64,000 nt of DNA from Verticillium longisporum (GCA_019188255.1 JAETXT010000011.1:1426001-1490000), one strand, 5' to 3'. Counted from the first letter of the stretch, positions 12,960 through 25,912 are shown. Notes: generated by a model from the letters alone, not told the origin. Made by a program: numbers and translations.

Positions 12960-15215
12960 TCAAGCCCCTGCCGGTACTGTAGAAGATGACGGCCGCAAGC
13001 TTGCCAGAGACACCGGCAAACGAAGCAGAGGATGTGCGTCAAGTGTATCCGTCTCATCGACGTGTTCCATGGGATGTGGATCCTCGGCGAAGCAGCATAT
13101 CATCTTGCAACCGAGCAAAAGCTCAGTGCTCTTGAGCGTCTGGCCATATCGCTGCCTCACACGTTTCATCCACGGCTTGATTTGCAAAACAGAGTGGTAG
13201 CAGTAGACATCTGGCCTGCCACGAATGCCAAACACAAGCTTGTTCGCAACGCAGTAATTCCAGGTGGTCACGAGTTGCTCTCGGTGGGCGTTGCCGCTTT
13301 GGTCGGCAAAAGCCGAGAGCTGGATGCGTACGTAGCGGAAGGCCATGTCGTTTTCGGTCGAACTGACGTACTTGTGGCTCAGGTGACCCAGCTGGTCGTA
13401 CAGGTGGGACATGCGATAGGTACTGGTGTGATCGTAGAGCATCGAGAGATCGATCCATGTCCTGACGGCGAGTGGCGACTGTGATCCATAGGTGGACTCA
13501 ATCTCCTCAGCCACAGATGGCATGGCACACCAAATGAGACCTTAGAGGGCAGCAGGACCGCGCTTCTGTCGAATCTGTAACATGTTGGTGAAGATGTGCG
13601 GGAGCGGGTGCTGCCGCTTCTAGTTCCTGGGAGCGTACGCTGCTAGATACCTGGACAAAGCCGTCATCATGCCGGGATGCCGATTTGACATACCGAACAA
13701 CAGTTCCTTGATGCCTTGCGTGGAAAGCTGTCGTAGGTCAACCTCTAACCGCCGGAATGCGTGCATGAGGAGATTACCGGCCAGGTCGTTTCTTTGTTGT
13801 TCGAACAACTTGCTGGCTTCAAACAGCATGTGACTCGACCCGGCACCCCACAACAGCAGCGACGCCCATCCGTGCTGATAGGCATCGCTGCGTTCATTCT
13901 GCTGACAGTGCATCAAAGCCTTCCTCATGTTGGTCACGAGGATCTCCTGCGCGCGTATGAGGTCTGGTGATCGCAAATAGCCAGGTGCTGGGGGTGGGGA
14001 AGGCGTACGAACGCGAATGTGCGAGGGCAGTTCCGACGCCGTTTCAAAGTCGACGAGGTCATATTCTGTCACACCTTTGCGCCTAAGATAAGTCGCCAGG
14101 TTGACGACTTTGCCGTTGCGCGTAAACTCGGATATTTTGCCCTCTGCATCTCTTTCGAATTTTGTTGACAGTAGCATCTTGACTTCGTCCTCCGTGTTGT
14201 TCTTTGCAAAACCCCACTGTGAGAACCTCGTCTTGTACATTTTGGGACTGGCTATTGTCAGCGTGGTACACATTCGCACGGCGTACGGTTGAATGCTAAC
14301 GTTGCCTCGAATCCGTGTCGCTCGTTCATTATGCGGATAACCTCCTTCAAGGGCTTGCGTTGGTCGAGATATAGCTCTCGTATCGTTGGCTTGAATGCCT
14401 CCCATGTTTCGGTTGGAACTTGTTCCCGAGATGGGCGACCAGAGGCACGCTGCTTTGAGGTTCCTTTTGATTGGAGGCTGGACTTTCGTCGCATCTACTC
14501 TCGTCAGTCTCGGATCCTGGAAATGGACCTGGGGATTAACCTTTTGGGAAGTGTTACTTGTATGAACCCCGGAAGAACTCAGCGGTCGATGGATTGAGGT
14601 CGGTGCTGGCTCTTCATACGATGTTGGATGAGGCAATGAATCGTGGGCTACTTGATCCGTGACGTCGTCAAAGCTCTCGATGGTGCCTACCGACCCTCCA
14701 GTATGCGGGAAAGATGACACAGCTGAGAAGGAAGGGTCAACCCAAAAGCCAGAGCTGTCATACTGGGCAGGCAAGAGCCCTTCGGCAGTGGTAGAGGGCA
14801 TCGATGCCGGAACATCGACGCATGATGTTGATGGCTGAGGGGGGATGCCCAAGCTTGAATCCAGATTGTATGCTTGGTACAGTCTGTGGGTATCACTGAC
14901 GTCAAACAAGTTTGGCAGCACGCCTTCGGACTGGGTTGCGCTGTAGAACAGGTCGTCATCTGGGTATTCATGGCTTCCAAGGTCGTCGGCAGCAAAGCCT
15001 GCAGGCTGGGTGGGTGGTTGTGTCCAGTCGTACGAGGTACTGTAATCGTTGCATGTTGTTCTCTCCCGGGCATGGGAAGCCGGGATCTCGCTTGAATAGT
15101 GATACGGAGAGTAATACTCATTTGGCGTGCCCTGGACAAACCTGGCACCATGGCCGTGGGACCGAGACTTGTTACGAAGAGAGCCAGAATTTTGCGCCAT
15201 CGAGCCGCCCTGCAA
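12960..15215 (-). pseudogene. Clr5-domain protein gene with two in-frame stops
   Basis: The 5' part encodes a long Ser/Pro/Tyr-rich N-terminus. The Clr5 domain follows, split by introns: the segment with WEAFKPTIRELYLD and RIMNERHGFEA is in one frame, and KMYKTRFSQWGFAKN in another. An intron at 14300-14248 (53 nt) joins them as GFEAT-PKMYKTRF. An upstream intron ending at 14495 (donor 14540, less likely 14567) connects the N-terminus. The C-terminal helical region then runs to YLAAYAPRN and stops at TAG 13622-13620. The same frame continues with KRQHPLPHIFTNML..., meets TAA at 13544-13542, and goes on as PSVAEEIESTYG... to 12960. From memory, homologues continue through this very region without a stop, so I read it as a gene with two nonsense codons. 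The alternative is a functional shortened protein ending at 13620. Clr5-domain proteins are usually uncharacterised. Confidence 0.75.
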
Positions 15216-17954
15216 GTGCTGTCCGTTCCGTTGGAAGCGAACGTTCGCCAGCTGTTGTTGGCCGGTTTACGAGAAATCGTGCCAAAAGTCCCCTCGGTAG
15301 AGGCGGGCGCGGTTCTTTTGCGGGAGGGCCCGGCTGCCGATGTGCGTCGTCTGCCGCGGATGCACGCGAATCAGGTGAAAGAGCCCTGTATCGTTTTGGA
15401 AAAGATGGAGAGAGCCGGCAAGAAGACGATCAAGATGTCTTCGTTCAGGTCAGTTGTGGGTGATGATGGCTCGACAAAGTATTCTGGAGAAAACCATCAT
15501 GTCGAGAGATTTGGAAGGCCCTCTGGCTCATAAATGCACCGCTGGCCAGTGTCTATGTAGACACGTACCCCGGAAGGGAATGGGAGTTGCAGATGCTCAG
15601 TCTACAGCGACCCGCGTGTCCCCGGTTCGCTGGATTCGATATGGTTCTTGCCAAGGAATAGATGGATCTGCCGGCGGTGGACAAATAAAGCAGTTGGGGG
15701 TTGGCCGCAAAGGCGAAAGCGATTACCCGAGTCCGACATGCCGTGCCAAAGACCCAGACTCCCAGATTCCCAGATCCCAGGCCCTTGTTCCCACCCACCC
15801 TTGATCGCAAGTCTACAGCCAGTCCAATGTAAACCCTGGTTGAGTGCGCGACAGGCGCCAGATGCCAAAGGTTCATTCGCCTAATTCGGCCCCCAAGTTG
15901 CATAGCCGCCGCCCTAACAGGGCCCTGGGCATGATTGGCGGATTGACGACCGGAGTGCCAACGTGGACGGCATCTTGGAGGATGGCGGGCGATTGTCATT
16001 CGACAAGTTGCGGTGGATTCGTCCTTCAAGATGGTGGCGATCCATGTCGAGAACCTGCACCGCGGTTCAGGTAGACTTTCTGACTAGACGTTCTGACAGG
16101 TGGGCAGACGAACTGAGACAGGCGTAGGGCTGGCTCCTAGTGAGAAGCACAGCTCACCCGCACAAGGAGTGTGGGTTGAGTGGGTCTGAGGGATAGCGAA
16201 GCTTTGAGGCAAGCGGGAAGCCCACATGCAGCAGGACTCGGGCCCTGTTCTTTGTTCGAAGAGGATCATTTGAGTTCGACTTGCTCGACACTGTTGCCTG
16301 GAACTTTTGCCGTCCCGTCAAATCATTTTTGGGGGCAGAACATGCCGGCCTTGTCGTGATGTGCTTCAGCTAAGCTGGGCCTCGGGCACGTTGATGATCA
16401 CAAATTGGGACGGTGGAGCAACCACTCTGGTGAGGTGAAAGGATGATAAGGCCTGATCAAGGTAGGATCCTTCGGCTCCGTTGTCACGATGGTCCACGGC
16501 GGTCCACAGCGGATCCCCCCCTCCCACACCACCACTCCAGATCTGAATACGAAGAAGGACACGGTCCTTTATTCTGCAGCCTAGTCACGACACATGGGGA
16601 GATGGTTCGTGGGCGGGTTACAGCCGAGCTTCATGGCGGTCGCAATGCCGGTGGAGTTAAGCCTTGAGGCCGCACCTTGGACATAGTACCTAAAAGCCGC
16701 AGGGTGACGTAGCAAAGACCGAGATGAACGAAATGGAAAGCCCGCCAATATTGATTGTCTTGGCCGCTGCTGTGCATGATGGCTCCTGACAGTTCTAGAC
16801 CATGTGATGCCCGAAATGCAGTGCATAGACATGGTCAAGTGCCTGGTCCACGGTAGTCCGCGGATCCGGAAGGTGGAAACTCGGCGGATCCGATCTGGGA
16901 TTCGGTGAAGTAGTATTGGGACGGACCTGGACAGCTCCTTGGGCCCCCAGCTTGGTGGTTTGATGTAATTGGGTTGCTCGTCAATTTCAGAGGCGCTCTT
17001 CGTTACGCAAGCGGTAGATGTGCCCAGCGGATCGCAAGCCAGGAATTCGAATATGCGTCAAAGAGGCGTATCTATTTCCGGTGATATGTGGCTGTTATGC
17101 CAGTCTGAACTCTGGGTCAATCGTGGCGACTCAGAAATCATCGACCAACCATTCTGGCATAGATGTCAAGCTAGTTCTAGTAGCTGCGGGCGCCGGGGAA
17201 CGTCACTTGACACTCACGAGTCGACGTGTTCGATGATATCTCGGTGACGGCGACTGTTAGTGCAGCCTGATGTAGTACGTGGCAATTGACTTTATAGTTG
17301 TGTGATTGGGACTTGGTTCGACCCGTGACATCCACGATAATCGGTGCAACCTCAGCGGCAGTGAATGTACAGGCTTTCGGCGCGTCGTGCAAACATGAAA
17401 GCGCTTTTCATGACGTGATATGAATTGAGGATACACGTATCCGCTGCGATGTGTGAAACTGCCAGCTGCCTGATTACAGGACTTCATCCGGACCTGGATC
17501 AAGTTCGGCCTGGTGACAGAGGTGAAGGTGCGTAAAGCTGACATGCGAATCCATCATGTTGCACGATGAACAAAAGTTTCGAGGGTCGGTCCGAGAACCA
17601 AGGTGAGATGATATTGCTTTCTGCCACTGGACGTCTGTCTGTCCAAGATATTTACGTTCTGAAGTAGTTGTCTGTTCATGAGACGGCAGGAGCGCCCAAT
17701 CCAACCACTTGGGATGACTCTCAAGGCGGTGAAGAAGCTGGGGCGGAGCTGAGGCGAAGCGGAGCCACGTGAAACCGGCAGAATCCCCATGTGACGTCTC
17801 TTATCTCTTATCTCCCCATATCAGGCACCTGAGCTCCCAGCTCCCAGCTCCCTCGCGACGAGCTCTCGACCTTCTGCACTCTTTCGACTTCAGTTCTTGA
17901 TCATCTATTCTCAATTGCACTATACTAGATATCAGCACCATACATACTGCAGTC
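15216..17954. other. intergenic, nothing recognised
   Basis: No supported gene in about 2.7 kb. The part next to 17955 (17800-17950) is pyrimidine-rich with short CTCCCAGCTCCCAGCTCC repeats and is probably the leader and promoter of the RNase gene. Confidence 0.5.
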
Positions 17955-19057
17955 ATGGCGCCCCAATTCTCCCTTCGCGGGCTCTTTAGCCATGCGGCCG
18001 AGTTCCTATCTCAGGTCCCCATCTCCCCCTCCTCGGGGTCCACCAGCCTCACGCCCTACAAACCACTGACGAGCGCCCCCTCCTGCCCCATCGACGGACC
18101 GACGAGCTGCGTCAGTACGCCAGAGGACGGTGCGTCTTGCTGCTTCGTGGCACCGAGCGGGCGGATGCTGCTGACGCAGTTCTGGGACCAACAAGTCCAC
18201 GCTGGCGGTTCGGAGCGCGATTGGACGGTCCACGGACTCTGGTATGTGATGACTCTTTGACGGAGGGCGGAAGAGAGGGGGATCAACAGACTCAGAGAAG
18301 GACAGCCAGCCAGTCAGAAAGGCAGGCACACACCCAGACAAACAGCTGACAGCGTCATCACAGGCCGGATCTGTGCGATGGAAGCTACAAGGCCTTCTGC
18401 GGAATGACGCCGCACTTCAACAACATCACCGAGATCCTCGTCGACCAGGGCCACGAGGATCTCGTCAAGCAGATGAACAGATACTGGGTGGCAGCGTAGT
18501 GCGTATACTCCCCCCACCTGGACGGACCCTCTTGCTCCTTGTGACCCGATCATGGCTTCACGCGCGCCGGGGGGGCTGACGAAGTTCACAGTGGCTCGAA
18601 CGATCACCTCTGGGCCCACGAGTACAACAAGCATGCGAGCTGCATCAACACGCTCGCGCCCTCGTGCTACGCCTCGGCCTACACGCCCGGCGCCGAGGTG
18701 GCCGACTACTTCACCCGCGCTTTCGGCCTCTTCCGCACGCTCAACACGTACGCCGTCCTGGCGGAAGCGGATATCGTGCCGTCACGCGTCCACAAGTACC
18801 CCATCAAGGCCATCGAGGGGGCTCTCGAGAAGCACACGGGCGGCAAGGTCGTGCTGCGGTGCAGCGGGCGCGGCGGCTCCGTGCTGCACGAGGCGTGGTA
18901 CGCCTTCTTTGTCAGGGGCAGCTTGCAGACGGGCGACTTTGTGCCCGCCGAGACGTACGGGGAGCACGGAGACGCGAGGAACTGCGGCGAGGAGGTGTGG
19001 TATCTGCCCAAGGTGTGCCGGTTGCCTGGGGGCTGCGCTGGAGATGGCGAGCTCTGA
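17955..19057 (+). CDS. ribonuclease T2 family protein
   Basis: Three exons (17955-18241, 18364-18498, 18592-19057) give 295 residues. Introns of 122 and 93 nt have GTATGT and GTGCGT donors, and the second has a CTGAC branch site. The protein carries both RNase T2 active-site blocks: WTVHGLWPD (CAS-1, about residues 90-98) and HLWAHEYNKHASC (CAS-2, about 146-158), with the catalytic histidines and the glutamate present. Many cysteines are retained, as expected for an oxidised, secreted or vacuolar fold. RNase T2 enzymes cleave RNA through a 2',3'-cyclic phosphate intermediate. One oddity is that the N-terminus (MAPQFSLRGLFSHAAEF...) is not a convincing signal peptide, although family members are normally secreted or vacuolar. 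A different first exon or unconventional export is possible. CAS-2 reads Tyr and Ala-Ser where Trp and Gly-Thr are common. Confidence 0.9.
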
Positions 19058-22000
19058 TGTGAATCCTGGCTGAGTGAGTTTGTTTCTTGGGGGCAAAGGG
19101 GATGGGAGGGGCGTTCCTTGTCTTGTGGTGTCTGGAATGGGATTTGTGAGTTGTCAGATTTTTCCGCATAGATAGACAGGATCGATATCAACAGATTGCG
19201 CATCGTCCGCTCCCAGTCTCGGTACTTTTCGCAGTGAAACACAATGACCTGGGCGACAAGCACGGCACCTGGTGAGAAAGGAATGCGCGGCCCATCCGGG
19301 AAGGCGCGGGCCAGCTGAACGGGCCCTATTGTGTCCCCGGGGAAGTGGATCAAGTTGTCTGCCGGCTTAAGGTCCGAAACCTGATCACAGAGGATCAAGG
19401 TAAAGTCCGACAGATGGAGGGAACGAAAATGACGCTTCGATGAAAGATTCCAAGAACGCGGCAACCCCATCCATCGCACGCGTTGTCCTGCAGAGGTCTT
19501 GGTGGTGGGAAGAAAGAAAAGGTCTTGGAACCACAAGTCTTGATGATGATGGAGCGTTGAAGCCGCATTCCACTCGAGGCAAATAGGGTGCCAATCGTGG
19601 AGGTTGCAACAGCGTCAGCCTTGCAGCTTCACAGACGCCTCCAGCGCGGTTGTGCGACAGCCACTGAGAATGGCCTTTTCGGACCGATGGCGCAGCGCTA
19701 CGGCTGCATCGGGCGTAGCGCAACGAGGGGAGCGCCATCATGAGACACGATTGGCTTGGTGCGTCTTTGGGCTTTCGCGGAGGCAGGTGTGCTCCAGGTT
19801 TTCCTCCCCGACTTTTCGGCTGCACTGGCGGCGTTGCTAGGACGTTGCGGGCGACGTATGAAGCCCGAGGTCCGTCGCCTGACCGAGATGGCCTCTAATG
19901 CCAGTTCTGGCCTCCAGCTCGCTCATCGCCACGATGCACGATGGATGAGGGGAAAAAAGGGGGGATGAAATTGATGGCGAGCAGACAAAAATCGCTGTGT
20001 TCTAGAGGAGGCTCAGCCAATACGATACGGCGCTACTGGGCTCGGGACGGCCGCCTGTCACAGCCTTTCTCTTGCTGACCCAAGTGGGCACAGGCACAGT
20101 GTGAGATGTCGTTCACGAGGACAGGGCCCGGCACAGTAACCACGGCACTGTAGCACCATTTCCCAGGCCACATACATCATCAGGTCATCGAGCCGCCCAG
20201 CACAAGCAGGCAGGCAAGGCCGTCGTCGGCCTTGCTTGCACCTCCTCCCATTCAGCCTGTCACCCGGAACTCTCTGCCCACCGCGCCCTCACGAGACCAG
20301 CCATCGAAAGGGGGCTCGAACTTGGCTCCAGGTCACACAACTAGCCCAGCCAGGATAGCTAGCCATGTTGCGCAAGCGTGCATATTTTTTTTCCTGAGTT
20401 CCGTCCTGCCCTCCAGCATCTTTTGGGCCGCTACTTGTTATTCGCGTGAGCTGGCAAGAGACTGGGGCGGAGATGAGTGTGATCTGTGCGGAGGAACAAG
20501 CGGCATACGGGTTCGATAGGCGTGCCGTGTTATGATTCTCCTCGTTCCTGCGCAGCCAGCACACCAGCACCCACTACCTAAGAAGGTACTGACTGACGGA
20601 CTGACTATCTGTCTGTCTGCCCCTTCCTGCCGCAGTCAGCCCCTCACCAGCTGCCCGCGGGCCCTGTCAGGGAGACCGGGGGAGCCGGAAAGGTGTCTCG
20701 TACGGTGGTTCAGATGATTCGAATGCGTCCTTGTCTGCCATGACAGGACGAGCTGAACGGAAAAGAGGTTTGGGCTCGCAGCATGCTCTTCTGAGACGGT
20801 GATCGTCGCCGCGTTCGTGACGAAGCAATGGGACGCATGCCATGATGTTGATTCAGGAGCGGGATCCCCACGCGGCACATAGAACACAAACACACTCGCA
20901 CGCAAGGGGGACGTCGAGCGGAAAGCAGCTGGAGAAGGTCTGAATTCCCCTTGATCCATGGCATGAAGCCTTAGTGGCGGGACGGGGGCCCCATAGCGGC
21001 GAGAGCGAGAGAGATGCGGCTGGCGCCATGTAAGTCAAGGAGAACTGGCAAGACAACCACCAAGGCAGACAAGGTTTCGAGCCACATTCCACCTTGAGCT
21101 TCTGGCTCTTGACCCTCTCACGCTGCTCTGAGCCTACCTGCTCACCCCGACGCTTGCCAAGCAATACGTCCCAGAGTTGTTGAATGGCAGATAGCTAGGC
21201 GTATCGTACTGAGACATCTGGGTTTTTCGGGAGGCAGTCGTTCGTCTTTTTGGGAGAGACAAGGGAGTGTGTGTGACATTGGAGATGCACGCTGCGAAAA
21301 ACGTCTCAACCAGGTAATCGATTACCGGAATATGTTATGCGGTCGTTTTCGACAACATCGATGTTCTTTCAAGCTGCGCGTTGTTCTTTTTGGCTGTTGA
21401 AGCCGAGGCAAACAATAGGCGTGTGGGGGAAGGGAAGGGGGGGGACTAAAATGCCGGTGTTCGATGCAACGGGCCATGGCCTCGAACTCTCTCCGCAGAC
21501 CGCTCACCTGTAGCCTCAGTTCTTTTGCGGCTTCAGCAGTCGTTACAGGTGGCATGCCGCCTCTTCTTGGGGAGGGGGGGGCAGTCGCCAGCGCTCTCCT
21601 GAGTCAAGCACCGTGTCAGGAGCCGTGCATCATGTCATCTCTCCGCATTGGACAACGGCCAAGCAGGTGGAGTATGGATATGGCGGACTCACAGTGTCAT
21701 ATCCCTCCTGGTGCCTCTGTCACGCAAGCAGCACACTGTGATCACATCTACAGCCACTTGACACACACTGTAGGGTACCCACACCGTACCGCGCCAGGCC
21801 GCTCCCCATTTCCCGTCCCTCCCCCCTCCCCTTCGACTCTCCCCCAGCCTGCCTAGTCCAGCTGGCCACTGTCCAGTCAGTCGCTGCCAGGGCCAGGGGT
21901 CCCCCCTCTCAACCCCGGCCCACACCCTCCACTCTTCCCCGTCCTTCTTTTCATCCTCCCAAGGCCCATCCGTCCATCGCCCCCCTGCGACTCTTTGGTT

Positions 22001-22604
22001 CCATTCATCACTCCTTCATCCTCTCCCCCCATCGACAATTCTCGACCAGCGCAACCATCAACACCGGCCTTGGATGATTGCTGTATTGGCAACAAACTCG
22101 TGTTGTCCGTCGACCGCACAGACACCACGAGGCTAACGAAGATCGAAACGTCCGAAGAAGCCATCATCCCCGGATTCGCAAATTCGCAGCGCCCCCCGCG
22201 TTTTGTGCAAGCGAAGCAGGCTCTGTCGTGCAGGAAGGGCCGAATACTTCTCGGTCAAATCGCTCTCTCTCCACGATTCGCTCCCACCCCAGCCCAGGCG
22301 ACCCAGAACTCACGCTCCTTTCCCCGCAAAGGCCCAATCCCACCTCGAACTCAAGTGTCAAAGTGCTGGAACGACACGTCGTCGTCGCCCTCAAACCGTT
22401 GATCCCCGTTTCCGGCGTCTTAGTTGGCACGCCTGACCTGGGAGAAACACCGAAAACTCTCACCAAAGTCGAACATTCGGGCACTCTATCACCCCCAGAC
22501 GCTCAATCACACCGGTCGACAACGACCCTTGACACGTTGACTCGGACGCTATTCTGACACCTCGCTCTCTGTCGCTCACTCGGACGCCCGTCGTCGTCGT
22601 CACC
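19058..22604. other. intergenic with long promoter/leader of the downstream regulator
   Basis: No supported gene. From about 21780 to 22600 the plus strand is very C/T-rich, typical of fungal promoters and 5' leaders, and precedes the Zn2Cys6 gene. A short upstream ORF lies at 22074-22136. Confidence 0.5.
22074..22136 (+). other. possible upstream ORF (20 codons) in the regulator leader
   Basis: An ATG at 22074 opens a 20-codon frame ending in TAA at 22134-22136, about 470 nt upstream of the main start. It matters only if transcription begins upstream of it, which the sequence cannot show. Confidence 0.25.
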
Positions 22605-24871
22605 ATGTCCCAGGCCGTCAAGAGGGCCTGTGACGCCTGTCATCGTCGCAAGGTCAAGTGCGATGGCATTAACCCGTGTCGCAACTGCTCGTCCGCCCAG
22701 CTGTCATGCACCTACAACGCCATCCCTCAGAAGAAGGGCCCCAAGGGCTCTCGCGCCAAGGTCATCAGCGAGTTGCGAGAGACGCAGCGACAGACGAGTC
22801 TGACTGCCAAGGTCCACAACCGCATGAATGGCATCCCCAGTCCGCCAGAGCCCATGGGCGGCGCTCCCACGCCGGGCATGCTGTCCCCTGAACTCGTCAA
22901 GGACTGTCTCGATTTCTACTTTGCCAACTTGTACGAAAAGGCACCCGTCCTCGACCGCCGGAGGATTGAGCAGCAGCTGCCCTACATGGAGCAGAACCGC
23001 GATACCTACTGCCTGCTGACGGCTCTTTGTGGCTTCATGGTTGTTCAGCCCGGCATGGCTCTTCCCCTTGGCGACTACAACCTCGACATGTACCCCGGTG
23101 CCGATCTGGCAGCGAGCCAGGTCCTTCTTGAGGAGTGCCTCCGCGTCCGCCGCGGCCACGACTACCTTGACAGTCCTACTCTGGACACGCTCGCCACCAG
23201 CTTCTTCATCTTCGCCATCTACCAGTCTATCGAGTTGCACGATAAGGCATGGTTCTATCTCCGCGAGGCTACGACCATGGTTCACCTGAGCGGTATGAAC
23301 AAGGAGGAGACGTATGGTCAGTGGGACGCCGCCGAGTCTTCCCGGAGGAGACGGCTCTACTGGCTGTTCTTTGTTCTCGAGCGTGCCCATGCCATCCAGC
23401 GCCAGCGACCTCTTACTCTCCAAGCCAGCATCAAGCCCCCTTCCTCTGCAGATGACCCTACCGACCCGCAAGCACACCAACTGACGAGCTTCATCATGCT
23501 CGTTAAGTTGTTCCACTCCTTTGACGATTCCTTCACCAGCTCCTGGAACAAGACTCGCAGCAACCTTCCCCATCAGCACATTGCCACGCTGCAAAAGCAA
23601 CTGGCCGACATGCTGCCGACATATCTCTGCCAGGATGACAACCTGTCGAACCTTCACACCAACCAGCAGTGGCTCAAGTCTACTCACTGGCAGCTGAGCA
23701 ATGGCAGTATGAGTTCTCATAATGCCGACGGCATTGACTGGCAGGTTCCTCGCGACCTCTCACGCGACCTTCTCATGAAGATGGCCTCTCAATTCCCTGG
23801 ACAGGGCATGGAGCTGCTTGGCTCGGGAGTTGTAAGTAACCCATTACTCTGGAACCTCCGTGTCCTCGCGCTAACAAGCCACAGATTGAGAAGGTCTTCG
23901 AGATTGGTTCGAACATGATGGACTTCCTCGTCACGCAGCCCGCCTCACGGGATCCCTTCAGCCTCGGACCTCGCGAGCAACTCAACCAGATCCTCAACAT
24001 CGTCGGCGTTATGCGCAATGGCAACAACCACGTGCTGCCGCTGCTCTTCACCAAGATTAATGACGTCCTGCCACGCCTGACCAACCTCATGCTGCAGAAC
24101 GCACCGGAGAACTGTGCCCTCGCCAACATTGACATCTTTGATGGCTTCGGCAATGCTGGCATGGCGCAGCCGCCTCCCCAGATGCAAATGCAGATGGACA
24201 ACGACTACGACCGCAAGTTCTCTGTCGCCGAGTATGAGAAGAACTTTGAGATGAACGGCGTGAGCAACGAGTCCCATGGTGTTCCGACGTCTTCCAGCTC
24301 GTCCAGTATTCCGACAGCGACGAGTGCCGAGCTTGCTTCGCCGTATGCTAGCTCCCCAAGCGTCATGTCGCCCGGCATGGAGTTCCCTCGCCAGCATCTC
24401 AACGAGTTTTGCGCGCCCATTCCCGAGCAGGTCATGTCGCCTGTCGGTCAGTCCATGAGTGGGTCCAGTTCGATGAGCTTCCAGAGCATGCAACAACATC
24501 AACAACAACAACAGTCTCATCAACAGCACCAGCACCATAATCACATGCTCCAGAGTCAGTACATGTCGCAGCACGCTACGCAACACGGCCTGCCTCAGAG
24601 TCAGAACTTGAACGGCTTCACCTCTCCGTCGACTCCCAGCCCCCCCGGCATGAATACGGCGTCCATGCCCACAGCGCACTCCATGTCACAAGGCTTGATG
24701 AGCCAGATGCCCCGCCAGCCGCCACAAAGGACCAACAGCTTCGCCATGCCGCAGCAGGGGCAGGTCCGCACGGTCGGGGACTTCCACGCTCTGCAGCGGT
24801 CCAATACGGGCGACCTGACCACGATGGCCGGCATGGGCAGCGGCGAGATGGACTACGGAGGCATGAGGTAA
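22605..24871 (+). CDS. Zn(II)2Cys6 fungal-type transcription factor
   Basis: Two exons (22605-23831, 23885-24871) separated by a 53-nt intron with a perfect GTAAGT donor encode 736-737 residues. The N-terminus holds a canonical binuclear cluster, spaced C-x2-C-x6-C-x5-C-x2-C-x6-C at about residues 9-35, followed by a basic linker (KKGPKGSRAKV). The middle (about residues 90-330) matches the fungal-specific transcription factor domain, with SPTLDTLATSFFIFAIYQ and SRRRRLYWLFFVLER. The C-terminal third is low complexity, rich in Gln, His, Met, Ser and Pro, and resembles an activation region. The cluster and the KGPKGSRAKV linker remind me of sugar-responsive regulators of the COL-26/BglR and AmyR group, but that is from memory and uncertain. 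The neighbours give no further clue. Confidence 0.93.
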
Positions 24872-25798
24872 TGGCTCGACGCAAGGGTCACAGTACTTGC
24901 TCATGTTGAGTCTTCCCATGGTCTCCAAGCACGGGCATGCACTTGCCACCAATATTCATCCTCTTCATCCTGATGCCTAGCATGGTGAATGAATATGGAC
25001 CGGACCGGCGGGCGCGAGCCGCTTGATCTCCGGCGGGCTGGATCCTACTTTGTTTGTCTTCACCCCTTGTTTGCGATTTTCAAGTTGATGCCGTATCTCC
25101 ACTATGTACATGTTTTGAGGGAGGGGTTCTATTGACCATCCTGGAGCGACATGTGGGCGCATGGCGTATGTTTTTTCAAGTCGGTTGGAAGGAAACAGAA
25201 AGTTACGTGATGGGAGCTATATATTCTTTGGAAGGACTGGGTGGAAAACGGACAGCGGGGGTTTTATGATGTGATGGACACTTTCTATGGTGTTGACAGG
25301 TAGATGAATTGATCATTTAGAATACTCGTCGTGCAGTCGTGCGTGCCTGTTGTGTGTACGACCAAGGCCGCCGCCGTTACTGCTGTATACACGTTCAATG
25401 TTTGTTGTCCCTTCGTCATGGATGTGTTCGACGACCATCCATATGAGCATGGTGGATGCACACACTACCGCGATAGCTTGGCTCACTTCCTGTCACGGTC
25501 AAAATATGCCAAATGCCCTCACAGCAGCCTCTTCTCCCACAGTCCACAGCCCACAACACCCAAATTCGTCCTCCAATGCACGAACGCCTGTCCATTTCTC
25601 TGGGACCTGGCAACGTTGCAGTCGACCGAGCCGAGCATCCCGATCCCACCCCCCACTTTTTCCTTGATGGAACAAAGGGGTGGAGTCTAGAAGGAAAAAA
25701 AAAACCTTCCATGCCCCGCAGTTCGCGATCCGCCGCACAGCAAACAACGATGATGCCAGTTCGTAGCGGCGCCGCAGAAGAAACGGGGACGAAAAAAA
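24872..25798. other. 3' flank of regulator and intergenic spacer
   Basis: No supported gene. The A7 run at 25792-25798 is the T-run terminator of the minus-strand tRNA gene. Confidence 0.5.
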
Positions 25799-25912
25799 TG
25801 GACAATGCGCGAATCGAACGCGCGACCTTCAGCAGGCATCGTAGATCGTCTCGACGATGTACTTATTTTCTTCAGATGCTAAGCAGACGTTATACCACTA
25901 AACCAATCGCCC
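25799..25912 (-). tRNA. tRNA-Ala (AGC) with a 42-nt intron
   Basis: On the minus strand a 7-bp acceptor stem (GGGCGAT with ATTGTCC) contains the G3:U70 wobble, the alanine identity element. The D arm has the A14, G18-G19 and A21 signature, the anticodon loop is TTAGCAT (anticodon AGC), and the T arm is GCGCG-TTCGATT-CGCGC. An intron of about 42 nt (25876-25835) interrupts the anticodon loop after position 37. The anticodon stem TCTGC/GCTGA has one T-T mismatch in its centre. A run of seven T follows the 3' end and would serve as the Pol III terminator. Confidence 0.8.

Noticed and set aside
22704..23720. A 338-residue minus-strand frame across the transcription factor
   Set aside because: Antisense shadow of the Zn2Cys6 gene; the sense strand has clear domains and a proper intron.
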